A stretch of 64,000 bases of DNA from W589 sp964611805 (GTDB taxonomy: Bacteria > Chloroflexota > Dehalococcoidia > Dehalococcoidales > Fen-1064). Positions 16,834-26,363 of the stretch are shown in pieces. The translations under genes were made by a program, and so were the position numbers. The stretch's first letter is position 1; every line of letters starts with the position of its first letter. The stretch spans positions 73,377 through 137,376 of the forward strand of contig CAZTBG010000001.1 in the NCBI GenBank assembly GCA_964611805.1. Reading direction: 5' to 3'. A model generated the notes under the pieces. That model had not been told where the DNA came from. It did not search any database and saw nothing but the letters and a program-made list of their open reading frames with translations.

Positions 16834-16911
16834 AAAAACCTCCTCGCCGGGTAGTCGGCCACCCCTATTGTAATCGGCCTCCGCCCCAAGGTCAAAGCCA
16901 TTGTAATAATT

Positions 16912-17763
16912 ATGGCCATCGGCTATAGTAAAACCGACATGAAAGGTAAGGAACAGGTAAGCGACACGATAACATTTCTAGGCACCGGGGGCGCCCGATT
17001 CATGATAATCACCCAGATTCTGGCCTCGGGGGGCCTGTGGCTGAATCTCGGTGGCACGGAGATTCTGGTTGACCCCGGACCCGGCTGCATCGTCCAGACC
17101 ACCAAGCGGAAGCTCAAGACGGAGCATCTCAGCGCCATTATCGTTTCCCACCGGCACCTTGACCACGCCGCCGATGTCAACATCATGGTTGAGGCGATGA
17201 CCCAGGGCGGGTTCAAGAGTCACGGACGGCTGTTCGCCCCAGCCGATGCCTTCGATACTGAGCCGATACTGTTCGATTACCTGCGGGAGCGACTGGATGC
17301 CATTGAGATACTGAAAGCAGGCAAGACCTACACGGTCGGAGATGTTTCCTTCACCACGCCGGTGCAGCACATACATCCGGTGGAGACCTACGGCATGGTC
17401 TTCACCACCCCCCGCCATACTTTTTCCTATATCTCTGATACCCACTACTTCGACGGTCTGGCGGGATACTACAGTAACAGTGAACTACTGATTATCAACC
17501 TGGTCTTCATGGAACCCCGCACCCCCGAAAGCCACCCCAACATGCCGATAGACCACCTTTCAGTGCCCGACATCGAGCGTCTTGTCAACGAAATAAGACC
17601 GAAGGTGGCTATTCTGACCCACTTCGGCATGGGTGTCTGGCGGGCAAAGCCGTGGGAAGTAGCCCGGGGGCTAACAGAAAAGACCGGCGTGAAAGTAGTT
17701 GCCGCGCGGGACGGCATGAAGTTCGACCTCTCAACGCTAGGACAAGAGTTAGAACAACCTTAG
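16912..17763 (+). CDS. Metallo-beta-lactamase fold hydrolase (RNase Z/ElaC-like)
   Basis: 283 residues. The metal motif H80-R-H82-L-D84-H85 is preceded by TFLGTGGARF, as in the RNase Z/phosphodiesterase branch. Further ligands are likely His116-region (VQHIHPVE), Asp in YISDTHYF and His in ILTHFGMGVW. It lacks the long exosite of true tRNase Z, so it is better called a general MBL-fold phosphodiesterase-like protein. The start is uncertain between ATG 16912 and ATG 16939. Confidence 0.82.
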   Translation: MAIGYSKTDMKGKEQVSDTITFLGTGGARFMIITQILASGGLWLNLGGTEILVDPGPGCIVQTTKRKLKTEHLSAIIVSHRHLDHAADVNIMVEAMTQGGFKSHGRLFAPADAFDTEPILFDYLRERLDAIEILKAGKTYTVGDVSFTTPVQHIHPVETYGMVFTTPRHTFSYISDTHYFDGLAGYYSNSELLIINLVFMEPRTPESHPNMPIDHLSVPDIERLVNEIRPKVAILTHFGMGVWRAKPWEVARGLTEKTGVKVVAARDGMKFDLSTLGQELEQP

Positions 17764-17795
17764 TATTATTTTACCCCCGATTTTGAGGCTTAAAT

Positions 17796-18440
17796 ATGAA
17801 AAAGCTCGTTTTATATAGCGACCAAATTCCGTCTGTCTCAGATAAAATCGACAAGGAATTAGTAACTTTACTTGGCAAATCTAATCCGATAATAGGCTAT
17901 ATTCCATCAAAAGCTGACCCACAACGTAAATATTATAATGAACGACAGGTATATTACTCTCGGCTAGGTATGGATTTAAAGGTGTATTTTGAGCTTGATA
18001 AAGAATACCATCCAAACCTGCTTGAGTCACTTCTATCCTGTGACGCTATTCATCTTTCTGGAGGTAATACCTATTATTTTCTTCGTTGGTTACGAAAACG
18101 CGAAATGCTGGAAACTCTACGCCAATACGTTAAACGAGGAGGAGTGTTAGTTGGCGTCAGTGCAGGTTCAATGTTGATGAGCCCGGATATATCTATTTGT
18201 CCTCTATACATTAATGAACCGATAGAGGTTGAGACTGATTTCTCCGCGTTAAACCTCGTTAACTTTGCTTTCGCTCCACATTATGGTAGCAGAAGAATGT
18301 CCACAACTATTTCGGCATTACGAAAATACTCACTGGACCATCAAATAGTCGTATATGCTTGCCAAGATAGCGGAGGTATTGTCGTTACCGACGATAATGT
18401 AAAGTGCATTGGCGATGTTTATAAGATAGAAGAAAAATAA
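17796..18440 (+). CDS. Peptidase E-like (S51 family, type 1 glutamine amidotransferase fold)
   Basis: 214 residues. The nucleophile elbow reads LVGVSAGSMLM, with serine in the G-x-S-A-G-S signature of the S51 family (aspartyl dipeptidase, cyanophycinase). Upstream, IHLSGGNTYYFLRWL is the family's second conserved block. Members cleave dipeptides with N-terminal Asp; other substrates are possible. Base composition is markedly AT-rich against the GC-rich genes on both sides, so recent transfer is likely. Confidence 0.82.
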   Translation: MKKLVLYSDQIPSVSDKIDKELVTLLGKSNPIIGYIPSKADPQRKYYNERQVYYSRLGMDLKVYFELDKEYHPNLLESLLSCDAIHLSGGNTYYFLRWLRKREMLETLRQYVKRGGVLVGVSAGSMLMSPDISICPLYINEPIEVETDFSALNLVNFAFAPHYGSRRMSTTISALRKYSLDHQIVVYACQDSGGIVVTDDNVKCIGDVYKIEEK

Positions 18441-18482
18441 GATATATTAGCCTATCCCCCTGCCTTAAAGCATAACGGCACT

Positions 18483-20330
18483 ATGACAAACAAATTGACT
18501 AATCTCGATAAAATACTACACCGCGTCACCCGCCCCGCCCGCTATACCGGCGGCGAGTGGAACAGCATCACCAAGGACTGGGACGAGACCGCCATCCACA
18601 TCGCCCTGTCCTACCCAGATGTCTACGAAATAGGCATGTCCAACATGGCCCTGCCCATCCTCTACGAGATGCTCAACAATCAGCCCGATGTCCTCGCCGA
18701 GCGTGTCTTCGCCCCGTGGGTGGACATGGCCGCCGAAATAAGGTCGGCTGGTATCCCCTTGTTCAGCCTTGAGTCACGACGACCGCTCACGGACTTCGAT
18801 ATCATCGGTTTCTCTCTTGGATATGAGCTCACCTACACCAACGTCCTTGAAATCCTTGACCTGGCGGGAATACCACTGCGGGCTACGGAAAGGGACGACT
18901 CCCACCCGCTTATCATCGCTGGAGGGAGCTGCGCCCTCAATCCGGAGCCAACGGCCGACTTCATTGACCTCTTTGTCATCGGTGACGGAGAAGAGGTACT
19001 GCTGGAGTTGCTGGACGTGTTCCGTGAGTGGAAGCAGGCAGGCAAGAACAGGGAATGGCTACTGCGCCAGGCAGCTGCTATCGACGGCATCTACGTGCCC
19101 GGCTTCTACCGGGTTGAATACAAACCGGACGACACCATCAGGAGTATCACCCCGACTGTACCGGAGGCCAGGCCCGTCATTCAGAAGCGGATAGTGTCCA
19201 AGCTGCCACCCCCTGTTGCCCGACCGGTAGTTCCCTATATCGAGGTTACCCACGACCGGGGGGCGATAGAGGTCCAGCGGGGGTGCACCCGCGGTTGCCG
19301 CTTCTGCCAGGCGGGTATCATCTACCGCCCGGTCCGGGAACGGCCGCTGACAGAGGTGGTGGAAGCAGCCGAGAAACTGGTCAATGATTGCGGCTACGGC
19401 GAGCTTTCTCTGGTATCGCTGAGCACCAGCGACTACCCCGGCATCGACCAGGTGGTAACGCAGCTTTCCGATAGCCTTAACAACGTCACCCTTTCACTAC
19501 CGAGCCTCTACATCAACACCTTCAACGCACCGCTGATGGACTCCCTGTCGAAACGTAAAAAAATCGGCCTCACCTTTGCCCCTGAGGCAGGGAGTGAAAG
19601 ACTGCGTCGCATAATCAATAAAAACGTCTCCGAGGACGAGATGCTGGAGACCTTCGCCGAAATTTTCGCTCGGGGCTGGACCAGCCTCAAGCTCTATTTC
19701 ATGCTCGGTCTGCCCGGGGAGACTATGGAGGATGTCGCAGAGATTGTCCGGCTGGTAGACAGGACCCGCACCCTTGGCAGAAGTGTTGCCGGCCGGACCC
19801 CTCAGCTACGAATCAACCTTTCCACATTCGTGCCCAAACCCCATACGCCCTTCCAGTGGGTAGCCCAGGTGAGCGAGGAGGAGCTTAACGCCAGGCACGA
19901 ACTGCTCAGGGCAGGACTGCGCCGCAAAGGCACCAGAATATCGTGGCAGGACCCGAAAACGAGCCTGCTCGAAGCGGCATTGTCCCGTGGGGACCGCCGC
20001 TTGGGGCAGGTAATCCACCGTGCCTGGGAGCTGGGTTCGGTCTTTGATGCCTGGGACGAACACTTTAAATTTGACAACTGGCGGCGTGCCTTTGAGGATG
20101 CCGGCCTGGATATCAGCTTCTATGCCCGACGACAGCGTCCCCTTGACGAGTTGCTTCCCTGGGGACATATCGATACCGGCGTTACCGCCGATTTCCTGAA
20201 GAGAGAGTATCAGCGTGCTCTGGAGGGTATCCAGACCCCGGACTGCCGTGAAGGTCCTTGCAGTGCCTGTGGATTGGAAAAACGACATCCGACCTGTCAG
20301 CAGAGACGACAAAAGGCCGTCAAGAGTTAG
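18483..20330 (+). CDS. B12-binding-like/radical SAM protein (TIGR03960-type)
   Basis: 615 residues. The N-terminal 200 residues form a B12-binding-like fold (YPDVYEIGMSNMALPILYEM, GFSLGYELTYTNVLEIL, IAGGSCALNPEP). The radical SAM core follows with CTRGCRFC (C-x3-C-x2-C, around residue 270) in VQRGCTRGCRFCQAGIIYRP. The C-terminus has a cysteine-containing end (CREGPCSACGLEKRHPTC) that could carry another cluster. This is the uncharacterised family often followed by or fused to a DUF2344 domain; that partner is not next to it here. Reaction unknown. Confidence 0.88.
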   Translation: MTNKLTNLDKILHRVTRPARYTGGEWNSITKDWDETAIHIALSYPDVYEIGMSNMALPILYEMLNNQPDVLAERVFAPWVDMAAEIRSAGIPLFSLESRRPLTDFDIIGFSLGYELTYTNVLEILDLAGIPLRATERDDSHPLIIAGGSCALNPEPTADFIDLFVIGDGEEVLLELLDVFREWKQAGKNREWLLRQAAAIDGIYVPGFYRVEYKPDDTIRSITPTVPEARPVIQKRIVSKLPPPVARPVVPYIEVTHDRGAIEVQRGCTRGCRFCQAGIIYRPVRERPLTEVVEAAEKLVNDCGYGELSLVSLSTSDYPGIDQVVTQLSDSLNNVTLSLPSLYINTFNAPLMDSLSKRKKIGLTFAPEAGSERLRRIINKNVSEDEMLETFAEIFARGWTSLKLYFMLGLPGETMEDVAEIVRLVDRTRTLGRSVAGRTPQLRINLSTFVPKPHTPFQWVAQVSEEELNARHELLRAGLRRKGTRISWQDPKTSLLEAALSRGDRRLGQVIHRAWELGSVFDAWDEHFKFDNWRRAFEDAGLDISFYARRQRPLDELLPWGHIDTGVTADFLKREYQRALEGIQTPDCREGPCSACGLEKRHPTCQQRRQKAVKS

Positions 20331-20410
20331 GTGAGATACCTACATACAATGAGAGTGTTTCCCACAGATATTGCTGTCTGATGGTGGTTGCAGCTTGAAA
20401 CAACTTCCGG

Positions 20411-22837
20411 CTAAGGCACTTCCATCTGGGTAACGGCCACCACCTCATCACCTTCAGCCGGTCGCATCAGCGTCACTCCCTGGGTGCTCCTGCCCTGAAC
20501 AGTAATGCCCTTCACCGGGGTGCGGGTAACAATACCGTTAGCAGAAATAAACATGACCTCCTGGGACGGTTCGACTATCCGGGCATCGACCAGTTCACCA
20601 GTCTTCTCAACCGTTTTGAAGGTCCTGACCCCACCGCCGGCCCGGTGCTGCTTGGGATATTGGGCTACCGGGGTAAGCTTGCCAAAGCCATTACTGGTTA
20701 CCACCAGCAGGAAGGACTTCGGATAAGCAGTGCCCGCACCGACCACCAGGTCGCCGGTCGAGAGCCGGATACCCCGCACACCACCGCTGGTACGGGAACT
20801 GGCCCTGATACTGGACACGGCAAATCTGATAGACTGCCCCTTCCTCGTTACCATCATGATATCATCCCGGTCTGTCGCCAGACAGCCGGCCAACAGCTCA
20901 TCACCCCGCTCAACATCCATGCAAAGCAGCCCGCTGCTCCGCACCACCGCGAACTTGTCCAGCGAAGTCTTCTTTACCTCTCCAAGGCGGCTTGCCATCA
21001 CCAAAAACGTATCAGGTGAGAACTCCGGCACCACCACAATATCGATAACCTTCTCGTCCTCGGGAATAGAGAAGAGATTGACTACGGCCATCCCCTTACC
21101 CACCCGGGAGCTATCCGCCGGCAACTCATAGCACTTGAGGCTGAAACACCGCCCGCGGTTGGTCAACAACAATAGGTTATCGTGAGTATCGGCCACAGAC
21201 AGCAGTCTGGCTGCATCCTCTTCCCGCGTGGTGATACCGATGATGCCCTTACCACCACGGTGCTGTGTCCGGTAGGCGCGGGTCGGTACCCTCTTAATAA
21301 AGCCGCGGTTGCTCAGAATAACCGCCACCTCCTGGTGCGGTATCAGGTCTTCCTCGCTAAACTCAGCTACTCCTTCAACGCTTATCTCAGTCCGCCGCTC
21401 GTCACCATACTTGGCCTTTAGCTCGGTCAACTCCTGCTTCACCACACCCAGAATCCTGGCTGTAGTGGACAGCAGGTCTTCCAGGTAAGAGATGGTCTTC
21501 AAAACCTCGGCCAGTTCATCAAGTATCTTGTTCCGCTCCATTCCGGCCAGTCGGCGCAACGGCATCTCAAGGATTGCGTCCGCCTGGACTCGGGTCAAGC
21601 CGAATTCACTCATCAGGTTCTGGCGGGCAAGCTCAGTAGTCTGTGATTTACGGATAGTGGCAATTACCTTATCGATATTGTCCAGGGCTACCCTGAGCCC
21701 TTCCAGAATGTGGGCCCGGTCTTTGGCCTGCTTGAGCTCATACTTGGAGCGGCGGGTGACAACCTCACGCCGGAAATCTATGAAGTACCGCAACGCCTCC
21801 TTGAGGCTGAGTACCCTGGGCTGACCGTCGACCAGTGCCAGCATGTTAGCGGCAAAGGTAGACTGCAGGGCGGTATACTTATACAGACTGTTAAGCAGCA
21901 GCTGCGGCTGTACATCGCGCTTCAACTGGATGACGATGCGCATTCCCTGCCGGTCAGACTCATCACGCAACTCACTGATACCGGTTATTTTCTTGTTAGA
22001 GACGAGGTCGGCAATCTTCTCGATTAGGGCCGCCTTGTTGACCTGAAAGGGCAGCTCGGTAATTACTATCTGACGCTGTCCACCCTCGGCGGCGTCCCCT
22101 ACGAAAGCCTTGGCCCGGACTACTATCCGGCCGCGTCCGGTGGCGTAGGCACTTTTAATCCCTTCGTCACCAAGAATAACACCTCCGGTTGGAAAGTCAG
22201 GCCCCTTGACAAAGGTAGTCAGTTCGTCAACCGTAGCTCTGGGATTATCAATCAGAAAAATGAGGGCATCACAGACCTCGACTAGGTTATGGGGGGGGAT
22301 GTTGGTCGCCATGCCGACGGCAATTCCAGAACTACCATTGACCAGAAGATTAGGCACCCGCGCCGGTAGGACGAGCGGTTCCTGAAGGCTTTCATCAAAG
22401 TTAGGCGTGAAATCGACCGTATTCTTATCGATGTCGACCAGCATCTGCTCAGCAATTGACGTGAGCCGGGCCTCGGTATAGCGCATCGCTGCCGGTGGGT
22501 CGTTGTCAATGCTACCAAAGTTGCCCTGCCCGTCTACGAGCACCGCCCGCATCGAGAAGTCTTGCGCCATACGTACCATGGCATCATAGACGGGACTGTC
22601 ACCATGGGGATGGTATTTGCCCAGTACCTCACCAACAATACGGGCACTCTTCTTGTAGGCGCTGGTCGAATTGATACCCATCTCGTCCATAGCATAGAGA
22701 ATCCGGCGTTGCACCGGCTTCAGCCCGTCCCGGACATCCGGCAAGGCACGCTGAACGATAACGCTCATCGCGTAGTCGAGGTAAGAGTTACGCATCTCCT
22801 CTTCGATACTTACTGGTTTAACCTTCCCCAAAACCAT
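20411..22837 (-). CDS. gyrA: DNA gyrase subunit A
   Basis: 808 residues. GyrA cuts and rejoins DNA in the gyrase A2B2 complex that introduces negative supercoils. The catalytic tyrosine is Tyr120 in AAMRYTEARL. The quinolone-determining region reads HPHGDSPVYD, with Ser81 and Asp85 as in sensitive enzymes. The C-terminal six-bladed pinwheel begins near residue 500 and includes the gyrase box QHRGGKG, which supports gyrase over topoisomerase IV. It lies 14 bases downstream of the TPR gene on the same strand; gyrB is about 9.5 kb away across the origin. Confidence 0.97.
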   Translation of the reverse strand: MVLGKVKPVSIEEEMRNSYLDYAMSVIVQRALPDVRDGLKPVQRRILYAMDEMGINSTSAYKKSARIVGEVLGKYHPHGDSPVYDAMVRMAQDFSMRAVLVDGQGNFGSIDNDPPAAMRYTEARLTSIAEQMLVDIDKNTVDFTPNFDESLQEPLVLPARVPNLLVNGSSGIAVGMATNIPPHNLVEVCDALIFLIDNPRATVDELTTFVKGPDFPTGGVILGDEGIKSAYATGRGRIVVRAKAFVGDAAEGGQRQIVITELPFQVNKAALIEKIADLVSNKKITGISELRDESDRQGMRIVIQLKRDVQPQLLLNSLYKYTALQSTFAANMLALVDGQPRVLSLKEALRYFIDFRREVVTRRSKYELKQAKDRAHILEGLRVALDNIDKVIATIRKSQTTELARQNLMSEFGLTRVQADAILEMPLRRLAGMERNKILDELAEVLKTISYLEDLLSTTARILGVVKQELTELKAKYGDERRTEISVEGVAEFSEEDLIPHQEVAVILSNRGFIKRVPTRAYRTQHRGGKGIIGITTREEDAARLLSVADTHDNLLLLTNRGRCFSLKCYELPADSSRVGKGMAVVNLFSIPEDEKVIDIVVVPEFSPDTFLVMASRLGEVKKTSLDKFAVVRSSGLLCMDVERGDELLAGCLATDRDDIMMVTRKGQSIRFAVSSIRASSRTSGGVRGIRLSTGDLVVGAGTAYPKSFLLVVTSNGFGKLTPVAQYPKQHRAGGGVRTFKTVEKTGELVDARIVEPSQEVMFISANGIVTRTPVKGITVQGRSTQGVTLMRPAEGDEVVAVTQMEVP

Positions 22838-22851
22838 TCCTGCAAACGCTC

Positions 22852-23661
22852 CTATTCTTCGTCACTAACCTCAAATTCGTCATCGGAAGCCTCATCAATA
22901 AGTACTTCCGCCTCGTCACCGCCAACCACAGTATAGCCGGGCTCATTGCTCATTTCCTCTAATAATTCGCGTCTAATAACCCTTTCACCATAATCAGGCC
23001 GAGTCACGCCTACTCCCTTGAATGGGAATGAAGGCCGCCCCGCCTGGCTGGGGTCTCGATATACCTCTCTAACGATAACAGTTACCGCACCATCTGCCAA
23101 ACTGACAATGGCAGCCGAGTACCGATTGCCACCCGCCATCAATCGGGCAAGCCGCTGCCCCTGCTCAAGCTCAACTCTCCCCAGGTAGTCACCACGGCTG
23201 TTCTTTACTATCAGCCCGTTGCCGTCAATCTGCAATTGCACCCTGTCACCAGCCACCATCCTGGCCAATACCTCCGGCGGGGCGAGGTCAACCAGCTGGA
23301 CAACCCCCGTTTTCCCCACCTCCTCGATGAAGGCCTGCGGCTCCAGCCGGTCAGCGTCACTCTCAGCAGCACCGGCCATCTCCCTGAGATAAGATAGCCG
23401 TTGCAGGTTCTTTACGGCAATGGCATTGTAAGGGTCAATCTCCGTGCTGCGGTGATAGGCTGCCTCCGCCTCTTTATACTCACCAAGCTCCAGATAGGCC
23501 CGGCCAAGGCGATTCAGAGCCTCAACATCCTGAGGAAACATCTCAAGTATGCTCTGGTTGACGGCAATCGCCTCTCTCCAGCTCCCCTGCATGGCCAGAG
23601 CTATCGCTTGCTTGGTTGACTGCCGTCTAAGTCTGGACCACTCCCCTTCCTGGTATGACAT
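22852..23661 (-). CDS. TPR-repeat protein in front of gyrA
   Basis: 269 residues. Residues about 14-85 form two tetratricopeptide repeats (AMQGSWREAIAVNQSILEMF; LGEYKEAEAAYHRSTEIDP). The middle (about 135-205) is a beta-rich domain with GDYLGRVELEQGQRLARLMA and YSAAIVSL that looks loosely like HIRAN-type DNA-binding domains. The last 25 residues are strongly acidic. Only 14 bases separate it from gyrA, so they are very likely cotranscribed. Role unknown; a gyrase or replication partner is an inference from position. Confidence 0.8.
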   Translation of the reverse strand: MSYQEGEWSRLRRQSTKQAIALAMQGSWREAIAVNQSILEMFPQDVEALNRLGRAYLELGEYKEAEAAYHRSTEIDPYNAIAVKNLQRLSYLREMAGAAESDADRLEPQAFIEEVGKTGVVQLVDLAPPEVLARMVAGDRVQLQIDGNGLIVKNSRGDYLGRVELEQGQRLARLMAGGNRYSAAIVSLADGAVTVIVREVYRDPSQAGRPSFPFKGVGVTRPDYGERVIRRELLEEMSNEPGYTVVGGDEAEVLIDEASDDEFEVSDEE

Positions 23662-23774
23662 CCTCTTCCCTCTACACCAAGAATTTCAACATACCTTAGC
23701 GAAAACGCGACGACAAGTCAATAGCCCTGAAGGATGAAATTTAGAAGAGTCCGGCTTCTCCATCCGAAATATAC

Positions 23775-24995
23775 CTAATCCCCCACATCCAGTTCGAAGG
23801 CCTGGTGTAAGGCACGGACCGCATCCTTTACCTTGTCCTCATCAATGATGCACGTAATCCTTATCTCAGATGTCGTAATCAACTGAATATTTATCCCTTT
23901 TTCGCTGAGCGTGCTGAACATCCTGGCAGCGTAACCCGGCATATTCTGCATACCGGTACCAACAATGCTGACCATCCCCAGGGTAGCATCACTGACGCAC
24001 TCCCTGGCGCCAATCTCTTTCGCAATCGGCCTGATTACCTTCATCACCTCGCTCAGCTGTCCCCTTGTTACTGTGAAGGTAAGGTCGGTGATATTGTCGA
24101 TGCTGGCATTCTGGACAATGGTGTCGACGCTGATACTGGCTGCCGCCAGGGGTTCGAATATCGCCGCGGCAATACCCGGACGGTCCGGAACACCGACCAC
24201 CGTTACCTTGGCGACATCAAGGTCATGGGCAATTCCTCTTACCTTGTTACGTACTTCCATTGATACCCCTCCGTGAATCAGTGTTCCGGGATTTTCGGCA
24301 AAGCTGGATGCTACCCGGATAGGAAGGTTATACAGCTCCCCAAGCTCGACCGCCCGTGAGTGCATTACCTTGGCCCCGTGACTGGCGAGTTCAAGCATCT
24401 CTTCATAACATATCTCAGGAAGAGGCCTCGCTTCGGGGACGAGCCGTGGGTCGGCTGTGTAGACCCCCTCCACATCGGTATATATTTCACAGACCTCAGC
24501 CCCCAGGCTGGCTGCCAAAGCAACGGCGGTGGTATCAGAGGCACCCCTTCCCAGGGTAGTCACATCCATATCCTCGGTAATACCCTGAAAGCCGGCAACG
24601 ATGACAATATTTCCTTTCTCCAGCTCCCTGACCACCCGTTTCGCTTCAATCTTCAAAATCCGCGCCCGGCGGTAGGTCGCATCCGTCCTGATACCTGCCT
24701 GACCGCCACTGAGACTGATTGCCTCATATCCCATGGCCTCGAGGGCCATCGCCAGCAGGGTACTGGAGACAAGCTCTCCGGTGGATACCAGGGCATCCAG
24801 CTCACGTCCATCCGGGTGCTCATTGACCTGATAAGCGAGGCTAATCAGGTTATCCGTGGTCTTGCCCATGGCAGAAACGGTCACCACCACGTCGTCGCCC
24901 TTATCTTTAACCGCCGCGATACGCCGGGCAACATTCCTGATTTTTTCGGCATCCGCCACCGAAGAACCGCCATACTTTTGAACAACCAGAGCCAT
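23775..24995 (-). CDS. lysC: Aspartate kinase
   Basis: 406 residues. It phosphorylates aspartate, the first step toward lysine, threonine and methionine. The amino-acid kinase domain starts KYGGSSVADAEKI. Other landmarks are TVSAMGKTTDNLI, FQGITEDMDVTTLGRGGSDT-type (here LGRGASDTTAVALA) and a YTDVEGVYTADPR block. Two C-terminal ACT domains follow (about residues 265-335 and 340-406), so feedback control by lysine and/or threonine is expected. No lysine riboswitch is visible in the short leader. It follows the phosphoglycerate mutase-like gene by 38 bases on the same strand. Confidence 0.95.
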   Translation of the reverse strand: MALVVQKYGGSSVADAEKIRNVARRIAAVKDKGDDVVVTVSAMGKTTDNLISLAYQVNEHPDGRELDALVSTGELVSSTLLAMALEAMGYEAISLSGGQAGIRTDATYRRARILKIEAKRVVRELEKGNIVIVAGFQGITEDMDVTTLGRGASDTTAVALAASLGAEVCEIYTDVEGVYTADPRLVPEARPLPEICYEEMLELASHGAKVMHSRAVELGELYNLPIRVASSFAENPGTLIHGGVSMEVRNKVRGIAHDLDVAKVTVVGVPDRPGIAAAIFEPLAAASISVDTIVQNASIDNITDLTFTVTRGQLSEVMKVIRPIAKEIGARECVSDATLGMVSIVGTGMQNMPGYAARMFSTLSEKGINIQLITTSEIRITCIIDEDKVKDAVRALHQAFELDVGD

Positions 24996-25033
24996 AGATT
25001 TATTACCTCGAGAGTACTATAAGTGCTTACTTG

Positions 25034-26233
25034 TTACCCGATTGAATCACGCCCGACCACCAACTTCATAATATTATATCCGGGGTCGATGAGCAAACCT
25101 GTTTTCCCTGCCTCCGCTTCTGTGAACTTCTCCGCCCCATTGCCGCTAAATCCCCCTCCCCACAGCATAAAGGGCACCGGCTCACCGCTGTGTGTCCGGG
25201 TGACGATTGGCGTGGGGTGGTCAGGCAGAACCAGCAGCCGCAAGTCATCCTGCTTCCAGGCGCGAAGCTGACCGACCACCTCCCGGTCTATCCGCTGGAT
25301 GGCGCTTACCTTGTCCGCTATCGAACCGGAGTGGGCGGCCTCGTCCGGCGCCTCAATATGGACAACCACAAGGTCATGGTCATCAAGGGCCTTCAGGGCA
25401 CCGGCTGCCTGGGCCGAGTAGTCGTTGTCCAGGCCATCAGTCACACCGGGAATGTCGAGTACGTCAATATCGGCCATGCGCGCCATTCCGTTGAGCAGGT
25501 CGACCCCTGAAGTCATGGCTGCCCTCAGCCCGTATACCTGCTTGAAGGCGGGCATCTCCCTCGACTGGCTGCTCCCCCAGAAGAACCAGAGCATCGTGGC
25601 CGGGACTTTACCAGCCGCTCCCCGTGCCACGTTTACAGGGTGCTCCCGGAGCACCTCCTGCGAAGCCTGCATCAGCTTCTTTAAAAAGTCACTCCCGGGG
25701 CCTTTTGGGAGATGATCTTCTATGGGCCTGTCCGGTATATCGTGTGGCGGGGTGCATGTCGCCCGTAGGGTCTCCTCGTGTCCCTTCAGTTTACAGATAT
25801 GCCGGTAGCTGATGCCTAGGTAGAAACGCACTTCATCGCTGCCGAGCTTCTCGTTGAGAGTGTCGATGAGTTTACGGGCATCTTCACTACCGATGTGTCC
25901 GGCACTGTAGTCCCACATCCGGCCGTCACGGACCGCTACCAGGTTGCAGCGGAAAACGACCTCGCCCTCACTGATGGGTATCCCCATGCTCGTGGCTTCT
26001 ATAACCGCCCGGCCCTGATAGTACTGTAAAGGGTCATAGCCGAGCAGCGACATGCAGGCGCAGGCGCTGGAGGGCTCCATCCCCTCCGGCACAGTACGTA
26101 CCAGGCCCAGGGTCCCTTCCGGTGCAATCGCATCCAGGTTAGATGTCTCCGCCAGCTCCAGACTGGTCCGGCCGCCATGCTCTGGCAGGGGCAGGCCAGC
26201 GGCACCGTCGATTATCAATACAAAGTATTTCAT
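25034..26233 (-). CDS. apgM: Archaeal-type cofactor-independent phosphoglycerate mutase / proposed homoserine kinase
   Basis: 399 residues of the ApgM branch of the alkaline phosphatase superfamily. Landmarks are the metal-binding start LIIDGAAGLPLPE, the nucleophile-region serines in MEPSSACACMSLLGYDPL, and late VVVHIEAPDEAAHSG and LPDHPTPI metal blocks. In classical ApgM the nucleophile is in G-S-D; here the following Asp is Ala. A subfamily of these proteins (TIGR02535) was proposed as homoserine kinase from gene neighbourhood. Linkage to lysC, transcribed together with it, fits that idea. Either role is possible. Confidence 0.85.
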   Translation of the reverse strand: MKYFVLIIDGAAGLPLPEHGGRTSLELAETSNLDAIAPEGTLGLVRTVPEGMEPSSACACMSLLGYDPLQYYQGRAVIEATSMGIPISEGEVVFRCNLVAVRDGRMWDYSAGHIGSEDARKLIDTLNEKLGSDEVRFYLGISYRHICKLKGHEETLRATCTPPHDIPDRPIEDHLPKGPGSDFLKKLMQASQEVLREHPVNVARGAAGKVPATMLWFFWGSSQSREMPAFKQVYGLRAAMTSGVDLLNGMARMADIDVLDIPGVTDGLDNDYSAQAAGALKALDDHDLVVVHIEAPDEAAHSGSIADKVSAIQRIDREVVGQLRAWKQDDLRLLVLPDHPTPIVTRTHSGEPVPFMLWGGGFSGNGAEKFTEAEAGKTGLLIDPGYNIMKLVVGRDSIG

Positions 26234-26242
26234 CAGTCTTCC

Positions 26243-26271
26243 TTGCTCAACAGGTCAAATCCACCTATAAT
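26243..26271 (+). promoter_or_regulatory. Promoter of tRNA-Pro
   Basis: TTGCTC (26243-26248) and a consensus TATAAT (26266-26271) are separated by 17 bases, and the tRNA begins nine bases after the -10 box. It lies in the gap between the divergent apgM start and the tRNA. Confidence 0.75.
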
Positions 26272-26280
26272 ATGGATTGC

Positions 26281-26357
26281 CGGGGCGTAGCGCAGTAGGT
26301 TAGCGCGCAGCGTTCGGGACGCTGAGGTCGGCGGTTCGAGTCCGCCCGCCCCGACCA
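26281..26357 (+). tRNA. tRNA-Pro (anticodon CGG)
   Basis: A 77-base cloverleaf. The acceptor CGGGGCG pairs with CGCCCCG, the anticodon stem is CAGCG/CGCTG with loop TTCGGGA (anticodon CGG), and the T-arm is GGCGG-TTCGAGT-CCGCC. The discriminator is A and CCA is encoded. Convergent with the small RHH gene six bases downstream. Confidence 0.96.
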
Positions 26358-26363
26358 CCGGTA

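Noticed and set aside
24996..25033. Lysine riboswitch before aspartate kinase
   Set aside because: The 38-base gap is too short, and lysC probably shares a transcript with the gene upstream.
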